Positions 25,591-34,254 of a stretch of 64,000 bases of DNA are shown in pieces. Source of the DNA: Deltaproteobacteria bacterium (GTDB taxonomy: Bacteria; UBA10199; GCA-002796325; JACPFF01); assembly GCA_016210045.1 (NCBI GenBank), contig JACQUX010000022.1, positions 20,575 to 84,574 on the forward strand. Reading direction: 5' to 3'. The position numbers and the translations under genes were made by a program. The stretch's first letter is position 1, and each line of letters opens with the position of its first letter. The notes beneath the pieces are model-generated. The model made no database searches. It was not told the origin of the DNA and saw only the letters and a program-made list of their open reading frames with translations.

Positions 25591-26208
25591 TTACGTGCGC
25601 AGCTCCTGCAGCAACCCCTGTAAATCGCTCTTCAGTTTGATCAGCAGTTTGCTCCGTTCGCCTTCATGAGGCGGATGGCTGCGCGCGGCCGGTGCAACAG
25701 GCGTGCGTCTCGCCGCACTCCCACCGCCACTCTCGCCGAGAATTGGGACCACGGGCCGAGTCGGAGTCCCGGGAATCACTCCTTCCGGCGGCGACGCCGT
25801 CAGGGCCGCTGCGGGAACCGCCACATCGCCCGCGATCGACACCATTGGCGCCGCCGCTGCCGATGCTGCGACTGCGGCGACTGGCAGCGTTGGGGCCGGT
25901 GCGGTGTACAACTCCGCCTGTTCGCTGTTAGCGCCGTCGCGCGCGCCGCGGAGCAATTCGCGCAGCCGCTGCTTTGCGCCGTCGATCGTATAGCGCTCGT
26001 CGTACAACAGCTCACGAATCATCAATAGGAGTTCCACATCGCGCCGCTTATAGAGCCGCTGTCCCGATTTGGATTTGGTGGGACGGATATCGGAGAACTC
26101 CGTCTCCCAATACCGCAACACATACGGCTTCACGCCGACGATGTCGCTCACTTCGCCGATGCGAAAATAGAGTTTATTGGGGACGGTGCGGCGGCGGGCT
26201 GCGGTCAT
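25591..26208 (-). CDS. MerR-family transcriptional regulator
   Basis: This 205-residue protein starts with a MerR-type winged helix-turn-helix ([26 protein letters not shown] followed by [19 protein letters not shown]). A low-complexity Ala/Pro-rich linker of about 70 residues and a short C-terminal helix ([16 protein letters not shown]) follow. There is no Cys-based metal site, so it is not a metal sensor of the classic kind. MerR-like proteins of this type stand downstream of ihfA and pheT in many proteobacteria. Regulatory target unknown. Confidence 0.88.
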   Translation of the reverse strand: MTAARRRTVPNKLYFRIGEVSDIVGVKPYVLRYWETEFSDIRPTKSKSGQRLYKRRDVELLLMIRELLYDERYTIDGAKQRLRELLRGARDGANSEQAELYTAPAPTLPVAAVAASAAAAPMVSIAGDVAVPAAALTASPPEGVIPGTPTRPVVPILGESGGGSAARRTPVAPAARSHPPHEGERSKLLIKLKSDLQGLLQELRT

Positions 26209-26233
26209 AAGAGACTCCTTCCGCTATCAGCCA

Positions 26234-26530
26234 TCACTGATTGGCCGGTGCCTCGGCACGATTGAGGGCCTGCTTTAAGACTTGGCTCGGCCGGAACGTC
26301 AAGACCCGCCGTGCCGAAATTTCGATCGCATCACCGGTCTGTGGATTACGTCCCACGCGCGAACGTTTTTGCCGCACTAAAAAATTGCCGAATCCACTGA
26401 TCTTGATTTTTTCGCCCCGCTCGAGCGTTTCTTTCATCATGTCGAAGACGAGTTCGACGATTTCCGCCGACTCTTTCTTCGAAAACCCGACCTTTTCGTA
26501 AATCTGTTCGATGATTTCGGCCTTCGTCAT
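26234..26530 (-). CDS. ihfA: Integration host factor alpha subunit
   Basis: The 98-residue DNA-bending protein starts MTKAEIIEQIYEKVGFSKKE and has the FGNFLVRQKRSRVGRNPQTG arm that inserts its Pro into the DNA minor groove. That places it in the IHF/HU family. The position after pheT, with a 23-base gap, is the classical one for ihfA, which supports alpha rather than HU. IHF often helps sigma-54 activators loop DNA. Confidence 0.93.
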   Translation of the reverse strand: MTKAEIIEQIYEKVGFSKKESAEIVELVFDMMKETLERGEKIKISGFGNFLVRQKRSRVGRNPQTGDAIEISARRVLTFRPSQVLKQALNRAEAPANQ

Positions 26531-26553
26531 AAGCCCCCTCCGTCGTCCTCGAG

Positions 26554-28608
26554 TTATGTCCCCCGCACTTCGATACCGAGCCGAGCTGCCAACCCACTCA
26601 CGATCCGCTCATGCACAGCGACCACTTCAGCGTCCGTCAGCGTACGCTGAGGATGCCGATAGAATACGGCAAACGTCAAGCTCTTCTTTCCAGGTGGGAG
26701 ACGATCTCCCTGATAGACATCAAAAATTTTGGTCTGCATTAAGAGCGGCTCGCGCAACTCACTGATGGTATCGAGCACGCGCTGCGCGGGGAGGTCGCGA
26801 TCGACGAGCAGCGAGAGGTCCCGCCGCACGCCGGGGAAACGATTGATCGGTTGATAGTGGGGGCTGTGGGCGGATGCCCAAGCGGCCAAGCGATCGGCGT
26901 CGAGTTCGAACAGAACCACGGGCGTTTTCAGTGCGTACTGTTGCAATAACATGGGATGTAATTCTCCACACCACCCACACAACTCACCGTCCGACTCCAC
27001 CGCAAACGCCCGCCCGGGATGTAAAAACGCCGGAACGCCCTTGTTCCCACACTGCACGAGCCGGCCCCCACTCCACTGGCATATCGCCTCGACGACACCC
27101 TTGGCGTCGAAGCAATCTACCATATCCCGCGACTGGCTCCAACCCCAAGTATGCCGTTCCCCGGCCAAAATTCCGCCTAGATGAAGCCGCTCGCGGGCGG
27201 CAGCCCCTTCCTGCCAATAGACATGACGGAGTTCAAAGAGGCGCACGTGGCGCGCGCCATGGCGCACATTGCGCTCGACGGCCTCGACCAGACCACCGGC
27301 CAATGTAGTGCGCAACAGCGCTGGTTCCTCGCCTAACGGATTCCCAATGGCGATCGGCTCCCGTCCCGGCACCACGAAGCGCGCGACGGTCGCGGCGGGG
27401 ACGAACGCATAGTGCACCGCTTCGCTGAATCCCTGGGCCCGCAACCGTTCCCGGCACTGGGCCGCCCACGCAGCATGGATCGGATGGTGCGGCACCGCCA
27501 CCGCCGCGCGCGGCAATGCGGCCGGAATGTGGTCGTATCCATACAGCCGCGCCACTTCTTCGACGAGATCGATCGGCCGCGTCAGGTCGGGGCGCGCCGT
27601 CGGAACGGTCACATGCCAGCCGTCGGGGACCGACGCCACTTCACATCCGATCGCCGTCAACAGCGTCGTGACTTGGCCGGCGGCAATGCTGACGCCCAAG
27701 ACGCGTTCCAATTCACGCGCGGGCAACAGCAATGTCATGGCGGATATCGGTTGCGGGTAACAATCGATCCACTCGCCCACGACACGGCCACCGGCCCACG
27801 CGGCGATCAGTGTCGCGACGCGCTGTAATGCGCGCAGCACGCCGTTCGGGTCGACGCCCCGTTCGAAACGTTTCGAGGATTCCGTGCTCAAGCCGAGCCG
27901 GCGACTGGTGCGCCGGATGCCGGTCGGCGCAAAATACGCGCTTTCGAGCACCACGCGCGTCGTGTCGCTCTGAATTTCGGAGTTCGCCCCGCCCATCACG
28001 CCGGCGAGTGCAATGGGACGCGCCGCATCGCAGATCAACAAGTCGTCCGGCAGCAACGCGCGCTCGACGCCATCCAGCGTCTTGAACGTGGTCGCTGCGC
28101 CAGCGGTGCGGATCGTGATGGCGTGTCCTTCCACGAAGCGCGCGTCGAACGCGTGCAATGGTTGACCGTATTCCAGCATCACATAGTTCGTGGCATCGAC
28201 GACGTTATTGATCGGGCGCACGCCGGCGGCCTGCAATCGAGCCTGGACCGCAGCCGGCGACGGCCCGACCCGCACGCCGTTCATCACGACCGCCGTGTAT
28301 CGCGGACACCGCACCGGATCCGTTAATTGGACTTGGAGATGCGTGTCTGCGCCGGTCGTGGTCGGCTCGGGCTCGTCGGGCATCGTGCAGGCGCGTGCAA
28401 ACCCCGCGTGGACTTCACGCGCCATGCCGCGCACGCTGAGCGCATCGGGACGATTCGGCGTCACGGCGAATTCCAGTACCGTCTCGTCCCCGTCGACATG
28501 CAGCGCTTCGAGCTCGAAACCGACCATCGTGAGGCGTTCCCCCACGGCTTCGGGAGATAAGCCTTTCGTGTCGACGAATTCACTGAGCCAACCCAACGGC
28601 ACGCGCAT
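26554..28608 (-). CDS. pheT: Phenylalanyl-tRNA synthetase beta chain, lacking the tRNA-binding domain
   Basis: At 684 residues this is about 110 shorter than typical PheT. The start MRVPLGWLSEFVDTKGLSPE is normal, and after VGFELEALHVDGDE the sequence goes straight to TVLEFAVTPNRPDALSVRGMARE, which in the family comes after the OB-fold tRNA-binding insertion. That domain is therefore missing. B3/B4 editing, B5 and the C-terminal ferredoxin-like anticodon-binding domain (FPGVRRDLSLLVDRD) are present. With PheS it forms an alpha2-beta2 enzyme. There is no sign of a frameshift. It is 15 bases downstream of pheS. Confidence 0.95.
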   Translation of the reverse strand: MRVPLGWLSEFVDTKGLSPEAVGERLTMVGFELEALHVDGDETVLEFAVTPNRPDALSVRGMAREVHAGFARACTMPDEPEPTTTGADTHLQVQLTDPVRCPRYTAVVMNGVRVGPSPAAVQARLQAAGVRPINNVVDATNYVMLEYGQPLHAFDARFVEGHAITIRTAGAATTFKTLDGVERALLPDDLLICDAARPIALAGVMGGANSEIQSDTTRVVLESAYFAPTGIRRTSRRLGLSTESSKRFERGVDPNGVLRALQRVATLIAAWAGGRVVGEWIDCYPQPISAMTLLLPARELERVLGVSIAAGQVTTLLTAIGCEVASVPDGWHVTVPTARPDLTRPIDLVEEVARLYGYDHIPAALPRAAVAVPHHPIHAAWAAQCRERLRAQGFSEAVHYAFVPAATVARFVVPGREPIAIGNPLGEEPALLRTTLAGGLVEAVERNVRHGARHVRLFELRHVYWQEGAAARERLHLGGILAGERHTWGWSQSRDMVDCFDAKGVVEAICQWSGGRLVQCGNKGVPAFLHPGRAFAVESDGELCGWCGELHPMLLQQYALKTPVVLFELDADRLAAWASAHSPHYQPINRFPGVRRDLSLLVDRDLPAQRVLDTISELREPLLMQTKIFDVYQGDRLPPGKKSLTFAVFYRHPQRTLTDAEVVAVHERIVSGLAARLGIEVRGT

Positions 28609-28623
28609 AGGGAATCACTTTAT

Positions 28624-29682
28624 TCAAATAAACTGCGACAAAAAACGCAGATCGCTGTCAAAAAAGAATCGGATATCGTCCACGCCGTGCAGCAACATCG
28701 CAATCCGCTCCACGCCGACGCCGAACGCGAAGCCCGTCACTTGCGTCGGGTCATAGCCGACGGCCGTGAAGACGGCGGGATCGACCATGCCGCAACCCAA
28801 GACTTCCATCCAGCCGGTGACCGCGTCGCCCGCGCGCGCGAAACGCATGCCATTCGCGTCGCGGAGGTAGCCGAGATCCATCTCGGCGGAGGGCTCGGTG
28901 AATGGAAAGAAACTGGGACGAAATCGGGTCTGCACGGCATCGCCAAACAGCTGTTCCACAAACAGCTGCAGCATCCCCTTCAGGTGTCGGAAAGTCACGT
29001 CGGTATCGACATACAGGCCTTCGACTTGGTGAAACATCGGCGAATGCGTGACGTCGGCGTCACGTCGATAGACCGCGCCGGGCGCGATCAGGCGCAGTGG
29101 CGGCGGATGGGATTGCATCACACGGACTTGGACCGGAGACGTATGGGTCCGCAACAGCAACGGTGCGGCCCCGGACTGCAACGGCTGCAAATAAAAGGTG
29201 TCTTGCATGTCCCGCGCCGGGTGATCAGCTGGCATATTGAGGGCTTCGAAGTTGTGATATTCCGTTTCGACTTCCGGCCCTTCATAGGTCGAAAATCCGA
29301 GGCAACGGAAAATGCCGACGATCCGCTCCATCGTGGTGCTGATCGGGTGCGGATAGCCGGCCGGCGTGGGCGCGCGTCCCGGTAACGAGACATCCATGCG
29401 GTCGCCTAATGCTTCCGCCAAATGACCGGCCTGCAGTGTGGAGTGGACGCGTTCGATTTCCGCTTCGAGCAGCGCCTTGACCGCATTGGCCCGCTGCCCA
29501 ACGATCGGACGCTCTTCCGGCGTGCACTCGCCCAACCGTTTTAACACGGCCGTCAGCCCGCCTTTGCGTCCTAAGAATTGGACGCGCACCGCCTGCAGGC
29601 ACGCCTCGTCCCGCACCTCCGCCAACGCCGTCCGCGCGGCAGACTCCAGGCCATTCAGCTCCTGCAACAGTGCGTGACTCAT
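28624..29682 (-). CDS. pheS: Phenylalanyl-tRNA synthetase alpha chain
   Basis: The 352-residue catalytic subunit is of normal length. It has an N-terminal coiled coil, the class II motif 1 region (HPISTTMERIVGIFRCLGFSTYEGPEVETEYHNF), motif 2 (APGAVYRRDADVTHSPMFHQVEG) and motif 3 (GFAFGVGVERIAMLLHGVDDIR). It activates Phe for tRNA-Phe. The ATG at 29682 overlaps the rplT stop as ATGA. The order rpmI-rplT-pheS-pheT-ihfA is the standard one in proteobacteria. Confidence 0.97.
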   Translation of the reverse strand: MSHALLQELNGLESAARTALAEVRDEACLQAVRVQFLGRKGGLTAVLKRLGECTPEERPIVGQRANAVKALLEAEIERVHSTLQAGHLAEALGDRMDVSLPGRAPTPAGYPHPISTTMERIVGIFRCLGFSTYEGPEVETEYHNFEALNMPADHPARDMQDTFYLQPLQSGAAPLLLRTHTSPVQVRVMQSHPPPLRLIAPGAVYRRDADVTHSPMFHQVEGLYVDTDVTFRHLKGMLQLFVEQLFGDAVQTRFRPSFFPFTEPSAEMDLGYLRDANGMRFARAGDAVTGWMEVLGCGMVDPAVFTAVGYDPTQVTGFAFGVGVERIAMLLHGVDDIRFFFDSDLRFLSQFI

Positions 29683-30035
29683 GCGGCGTGTTGTCCGGCA
29701 AGCGTCGCCAGCTTCGCGAAGTCTTGCGGGTCACACACGGCCAGCTCCGCCAAGACCTTGCGATCCAGCACGACACCCGCCTTTTTCAGACCGTTCATGA
29801 AACGGCTGTAGGAAATATCATGCAGCTTGCTGGCCGCACCGATCCGCGTCTGCCACAACCCACGCATATCGCGTTTCTTCACGCGGCGATGCTTGTACGC
29901 ATAGGCCAACGCGCGATCGACGGCCTCTTGCGCGGTACGGATCAATTTACTCCGCGCACCGACAAAGCCCTCGGCCCGTTTCAAGACCTTCTTGCGCCGC
30001 GCGCGCGCCTTAGTCCCACGTTTTGCTCGTGCCAT
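29679..30035 (-). CDS. rplT: 50S ribosomal protein L20
   Basis: The 118-residue basic protein matches L20 along its length (MARAKRGTKARARRKKVLKR, then YAYKHRRVKKRDMRGLWQTR and YSRFMNGLKKAGVVLDRK). L20 is needed early in 50S assembly and in many bacteria represses its own operon by binding the mRNA. No L20-binding mimic was identified. Its stop overlaps the pheS start. Confidence 0.98.
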   Translation of the reverse strand: MARAKRGTKARARRKKVLKRAEGFVGARSKLIRTAQEAVDRALAYAYKHRRVKKRDMRGLWQTRIGAASKLHDISYSRFMNGLKKAGVVLDRKVLAELAVCDPQDFAKLATLAGQHAA

Positions 30036-30060
30036 ATTCCCTCCCTCTCGCAGTCCTTAA

Positions 30061-30258
30061 CTAACCATACGGTAACAATCGCTTCATCTCAGCGACGTCC
30101 GCCTCGTGCACGTAGGCTGGCGTGCGCAACGCCCGCATCTGCCGCGCTGCCTTATGGCTCAACAAGTGGCGTCGCTTGGCCTGCCCGCGTTTCACCTTGC
30201 CGCTCTTTGTGACTTTAAATCGCTTCTTTGCCCCACTATGCGTCTTTAATTTTGGCAT
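30061..30258 (-). CDS. rpmI: 50S ribosomal protein L35
   Basis: The 65-residue protein MPKLKTHSGAKKRFKVTKSG with the end region SHKAARQMRALRTPAYV is L35. Three ATGs stand in a row after an AGGAG site; the last one, at 30258, has the right spacing and gives the conserved MPKLKTH start. It lies between infC and rplT. Confidence 0.97.
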   Translation of the reverse strand: MPKLKTHSGAKKRFKVTKSGKVKRGQAKRRHLLSHKAARQMRALRTPAYVHEADVAEMKRLLPYG

Positions 30259-30268
30259 CATCATCTCC

Positions 30269-30799
30269 TTACGCTGACTTCTGCTTCATCGGTTGCAACA
30301 CCGTGGAAAGGAACCGCCCCTCAAACCGCGGCGTCTGCTCCGGCGCGCCCAACTCGGCCACCCCGGTAATCACGCGCTGCAACATCTTTTGGCCCAAATC
30401 CTTGTGCGCCATTTCGCGCCCGCGGAACTGGATGGTCACTTTCGCCTTATGCCCTTGAGTCAGAAACTCGCGAATCCGTTTCAGCTTCACTTCCAGGTCA
30501 TGCACGCCAGTCGAAGGACGCAACTTGATTTCCTTCACCAACGCCACGAACTGATGCTTCCGCGCCTCGTGGGCCTTCTTCGCTTGCTCGTACTTCCACT
30601 TACCCACATCCATGATCTTACAGACCGGTGGACGCGCGGTCGGCGAGATTTCGACCAAGTCGAGCCCGATATCCTCGGCCAACTTCAGCGCATCGGCGGT
30701 CTGAAAAACCCCCAGTTGCTCGCCCTCGGCCCCGATCAAACGCACTTCCGGGACACGGATCCGTCGATTGGTTCGCAATTCCGGTTTACGTGGTTGAAT
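30269..30799 (-). CDS. infC: Translation initiation factor IF-3, AUU start
   Basis: The 176-residue factor prevents premature subunit joining and monitors the start codon. The N domain (RRIRVPEVRLIGAEGEQLG), linker and C domain (KEIKLRPSTGVHDLEVKLKR) are complete. The only methionine-type start in frame is a TTG at 30778 without a ribosome site. Seven codons upstream an ATT at 30799-30797 stands six bases after GGAGG, and it adds IQPRKPE as expected for IF-3 N-termini. AUU starts are known for infC in E. coli, where IF-3 represses its own synthesis; that regulation is inferred here. Confidence 0.95.
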   Translation of the reverse strand: MQPRKPELRTNRRIRVPEVRLIGAEGEQLGVFQTADALKLAEDIGLDLVEISPTARPPVCKIMDVGKWKYEQAKKAHEARKHQFVALVKEIKLRPSTGVHDLEVKLKRIREFLTQGHKAKVTIQFRGREMAHKDLGQKMLQRVITGVAELGAPEQTPRFEGRFLSTVLQPMKQKSA

Positions 30800-30825
30800 G
30801 AGCCACCTCCTCTGTTGTGCGCTGC

Positions 30826-32565
30826 TCAGACATGTTTTGAGTCAACCTCTGTTTGCAAACGTTGCACACAGTCTTCGATCGTCATCGCGCCAAGGTCGCC
30901 GCCGCTGCGGGCGCGCACCGCCACTTTGCGGTCCGCCGCTTCGCGTTTGCCGACGACCAACATATACGGAATCTGTTCCAATTGGGCATCGCGGATTTTG
31001 GCGCCGAGTTTTTCGCTCCGCTCGTCGCAGGTGACGCGCAGTCCTGCGGCGGCCAGTGCGTCGCGGACTTCATGGGCGTATGGGATCGAGGCATCGACGA
31101 TCGGCAACACCACGGCCTGGACTGGCGCCAACCAGAGCGGCAGTTTGCCGCCGGTGTGTTCCAACAAAATCGCGATGAATCGCTCCAACGTCCCGAGAAT
31201 GGCGCGATGGAGCATCATCGGGACGGCTTCGCAGCCCTCCGGCGTGATATAGGCGAGGCCGAAGCGTTCGGGCATCGCGCAATCGATTTGTACGGTGGCC
31301 AGCGTCCAGGCGCGGTCGAGGACGTCGCGGAAATCGAAACCGATCTTCGGTCCGTAAAACGCGCCCTCGCCCGGGAGTTCCGTGACTTGAAATCCTGCCT
31401 GCTCCAACGAGCGACGCAGCGCCGCTTCGGCCACGGTCCAACGTTCGATCGTGCCGAGAAATTTTTCCGGACGCGTCTGGAGCGTGACTTCGATCCGCTC
31501 GAACCCGAACGTCGCGTAGACTTCACGCGTCATGGCGATAAAACTGGTCAACTCTTGGTCGAGTTGTTCAGGCGTGCAGAAAATATGGGCGTCGTCTTGC
31601 GCCATGGAACGGACTCGGGTCAGCCCCATCAGCGTGCCGGAGGGTTCGAAGCGATGCAACCGGCCGAAATCGGCGTAGCGGATCGGCAGTTCGCGATACG
31701 ACGGCTTGCGTAGTCCGAACAGATAACAGTGGCCCGGGCAATTCATCGGCTTCAGCCCATATTCTTCTTCGTCGACCGCCATCAGGAACATATCGCTGCG
31801 AAAGGCCTCGTAGTGGCCGGAGGTCTTCCACAGTTCGGTCTTGAAGACTTGCGGCGTCACGACTTCGCTGTACCCGTATTTGCGATAGAGCGTGCGGACA
31901 TACTCTTGGAGCGCGTTGTAGACGACCGTCCCTTTCGGATGAAAAAACGGCGAACCGGGCGCGATCGGATGCATGGAGAACAGATCCAGCCGCGACCCCA
32001 GTCGACGATGATCGCGTTCTTTGGCCTCTTCCAAGCGTTGTAGATACAATTGCAACTCGGCGTCGGTCAGGAACGCCGTGCCGTAAATCCGTTGCAACAT
32101 CGGATTGTGCTCGTCGCCACGCCAATACGCGCCGGCGACCTTCAGCAGCTTAATCGCCTTAATGTCGCCAGTCCGTGCGACATGCGGGCCTTTACAGAGA
32201 TCGACAAACGCGCCGTGCCGATAAAGGGTCACGGAATCGTCAGGAATGCCGTCGAGGATCTCGATTTTAAAGGTCTCCCCTTTTTCGGTGAAGAGTCGCC
32301 GCGCGTCGGCCTTGCTGACTTCTTCGCGCGTGAACGGCAGATTGCGCGCGATGATCTCGTGCATCCGCGCTTCGATGTGCACTAAATCGTCGGGTGTGAA
32401 TCCGGGCGCGTAGTCGAAATCGTAGTAGAACCCCTGCTCGATGGCGGGGCCGATGGTGACCTTCGCCTGCGGAAAGAGTTGCTGCACTGCATCGGCCATG
32501 ACATGCGCCGCTGAGTGCCGCATCCGCTCGAGGGGATCGTCTTCATGTCCTGCACGACAGACCAT
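30826..32565 (-). CDS. thrS: Threonyl-tRNA synthetase without TGS domain
   Basis: This 579-residue enzyme is about 60 shorter than usual. It starts MVCRAGHEDDPLERMRHSAAHVMAD, directly at the second editing domain; the N-terminal TGS domain is missing. The zinc-binding HSAAH motif, the class II core (FRFEDFGRLHRFEPSGTLMG region) and the C-terminal anticodon-binding domain are intact. It charges tRNA-Thr. The frame runs further upstream to 32727 but only through a hairpin leader and tRNA-Val. The ATG at 32565 has no strong ribosome site. First protein gene of the infC-rplT-pheST operon. Confidence 0.94.
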   Translation of the reverse strand: MVCRAGHEDDPLERMRHSAAHVMADAVQQLFPQAKVTIGPAIEQGFYYDFDYAPGFTPDDLVHIEARMHEIIARNLPFTREEVSKADARRLFTEKGETFKIEILDGIPDDSVTLYRHGAFVDLCKGPHVARTGDIKAIKLLKVAGAYWRGDEHNPMLQRIYGTAFLTDAELQLYLQRLEEAKERDHRRLGSRLDLFSMHPIAPGSPFFHPKGTVVYNALQEYVRTLYRKYGYSEVVTPQVFKTELWKTSGHYEAFRSDMFLMAVDEEEYGLKPMNCPGHCYLFGLRKPSYRELPIRYADFGRLHRFEPSGTLMGLTRVRSMAQDDAHIFCTPEQLDQELTSFIAMTREVYATFGFERIEVTLQTRPEKFLGTIERWTVAEAALRRSLEQAGFQVTELPGEGAFYGPKIGFDFRDVLDRAWTLATVQIDCAMPERFGLAYITPEGCEAVPMMLHRAILGTLERFIAILLEHTGGKLPLWLAPVQAVVLPIVDASIPYAHEVRDALAAAGLRVTCDERSEKLGAKIRDAQLEQIPYMLVVGKREAADRKVAVRARSGGDLGAMTIEDCVQRLQTEVDSKHV

Positions 32566-32573
32566 AATTCGTT

Positions 32574-32636
32574 CCCGATACACGACACACGATATACGGA
32601 TTCTGCGATAACGATTGTCGTATATCGTGTATCGGG
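32574..32636 (-). promoter_or_regulatory. Hairpin in thrS leader
   Basis: ACACGATATACG at 32587-32598 is the perfect complement of CGTATATCGTGT at 32619-32630, a 12-bp stem with a 20-base loop. Outer arms CCCGATACACGA (32574) and ATCGGG (32631-32636) extend it with an offset. The structure ends nine bases before the thrS start codon. It could control thrS expression or be an insertion; it has no T-box features. Confidence 0.6.
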
Positions 32637-32690
32637 AAATTTCCACCTGAGGCGGATCCGTCCTTCGGCGGATGCTGCTGCAAATTTTTG

Positions 32691-32764
32691 TGGGCGCGAC
32701 AGGATTCGAACCTGTGACCCCTACCATGTCAAGGTAGTACTCTAACCAACTGAGCTACGCGCCC
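32691..32764 (-). tRNA. tRNA-Val (GAC anticodon)
   Basis: A cloverleaf on the minus strand: acceptor GGGCGCG/CGCGCCC, D arm TAGCTCAGTTGGTTAGAGTA, anticodon stem CTACC/GGTAG with loop TTGACAT giving anticodon GAC, which reads GTC, and T arm CAGGTTCGAATCCTG. Discriminator A; CCA not encoded. It lies 126 bases upstream of the thrS start, so it may share the operon's transcript. Confidence 0.96.
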
Positions 32765-32966
32765 TTGGCGGGGCGGACGGCTGCAAACACCCCGTAAAAA
32801 ACTTGGACCCCTATAGATTTTCGGGGGGGAAAGTCAAGGGAATTGAAGGGATTGGGGTTTTTGGGGCAAGCTTCAAGTGTCACTTTGAGGCCGTCGCGCT
32901 TCCGCGTGGCTGCGGACTCGGCAAAGCTGCAAACGCGGAGGATCGGGTTCACAGCGGAACAGGCTT

Positions 32967-34190
32967 TTAAACAAGACACTCCAATACCGCTGCGGCGGGG
33001 CAGACTTGGATACGAACGCCCTCCTCAGTCCGCTCCCGCATGGTCGCTCCACGCTCCACTAACTGCAGGGCACGCCGCACTCCCAGTAAGCGGGCCAGCG
33101 GCACGAGACTGCGGGACACCGTGGTATCGGTCCGTTTGCATTCCAGCAGCAACTGCGGCCGATTGCGTTCGCAGAGCAGAAAATCGACTTCTCGCTTCTC
33201 CTTATCGCGAACATAATGCAGCGTTAATTCACCAAGCCCTAGGTCATTGAGATAATCGACATATTTGCGCAAATGCACGGCTACGAGATTCTCGAAACGG
33301 ATCGCCGGATCGTTGATTTCAGTCCAATCCCAAAGGTACCACTTCGCTTCTTTCTTCAGCAGTCGTCCCCGTCGTTGGCTGAACGGGCGCAGCGAGAATC
33401 CGTAAAAAACCCGCTCCAACAGATTCATCCAGTGGCGGACAGTGGCGAAGTGAACTTCCAAGTCTTCACGCAGACTATTGAGCGATAACGGGCTCCCCAC
33501 CCGCTCCGGCAGGAGAAACATGAGTTGCTCGACCAACGGCAGATGGCGCAACGTCTCCGTGACCGCCAGATCCTGATTAATGAGGCGATCGAGGCGAGTC
33601 CGTCGCCAGCGCACTAAAAATGATTGATCGGCGCGAAACAGTGGTTCCGGGAAGCCGCCGAACCGTGTGAGCGTAGTGCACGCGTCTGTTGCCGCCGGCG
33701 ATGGCGACGCAAACACCCGTTGCATGAGTTCCGCAAGAGATGGCACCGGCCGTCCGGCCGCAGCCAGTTCGGCCACTGAAAATGGGGCCAAATGATACGT
33801 GAAGTGACGTCCCAGCAGCGAATCCTGGCCTCGCCGGTACACATTGAGCAGCGCGCTCCCGGTGACAATCCAGTGCGTGTGTGGTTCGGACGTATCGAAC
33901 AAGCCCTTTACCGCATTTTTCCAACGGGGGTATTTGTGGATCTCATCAAAGACGGCAATCGCTTGTTCCGCACCGTCCAATCGTTGCTTGCCCGCAAACA
34001 GTTGGGTCGTGAGCCACTTGCGGTGCGAGGCCACATCCCAGTTCAGATAGTTAAGGCCGGATTTTATGGGGTTGAGAAACGATTGTGCCAATGTCGTCTT
34101 TCCCACCTGCCGCGGACCAGTCAGAAAGACCATCTGGCGGAACTCACGAAGATGTTTGGCAATATGCTGATAAAGATAGCGATGAGTCAC
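32967..34190 (-). CDS. AAA ATPase with C-terminal DUF4143 domain
   Basis: A 407-residue protein of the widespread AAA/DUF4143 family. Walker A is FLTGPRQVGKTTLA near residue 25, Walker B is AIAVFDEIHKYPRW, and the C-terminal part has the RENFVAVHL-like segment RFENLVAVHLRKYVDYL and VDFLLCERNRPQLLLECK, which looks like a restriction-endonuclease-type fold. Family members are common in mobile and variable regions and their function is not known. The start at 34190 is a GTG without a clear ribosome site. It lies between tRNA-Val and hemA. Confidence 0.9.
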   Translation of the reverse strand: MTHRYLYQHIAKHLREFRQMVFLTGPRQVGKTTLAQSFLNPIKSGLNYLNWDVASHRKWLTTQLFAGKQRLDGAEQAIAVFDEIHKYPRWKNAVKGLFDTSEPHTHWIVTGSALLNVYRRGQDSLLGRHFTYHLAPFSVAELAAAGRPVPSLAELMQRVFASPSPAATDACTTLTRFGGFPEPLFRADQSFLVRWRRTRLDRLINQDLAVTETLRHLPLVEQLMFLLPERVGSPLSLNSLREDLEVHFATVRHWMNLLERVFYGFSLRPFSQRRGRLLKKEAKWYLWDWTEINDPAIRFENLVAVHLRKYVDYLNDLGLGELTLHYVRDKEKREVDFLLCERNRPQLLLECKRTDTTVSRSLVPLARLLGVRRALQLVERGATMRERTEEGVRIQVCPAAAVLECLV

Positions 34191-34254
34191 ATAAAGAAAT
34201 TAGCATGCAACTATAAAATAGTCACGACTTTTTTACAGTTGTATGCACAACATT

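Noticed and set aside
32574..32690. T-box riboswitch in the thrS leader
   Set aside because: No AGGGUGG-type T-box sequence or specifier loop seen, and the hairpin is a simple palindrome.
32755..32979. 74-codon frame between tRNA-Val and the AAA ATPase
   Set aside because: No ribosome site or family. It may be an old gene remnant, but nothing supports it. The 200 bases are otherwise featureless.
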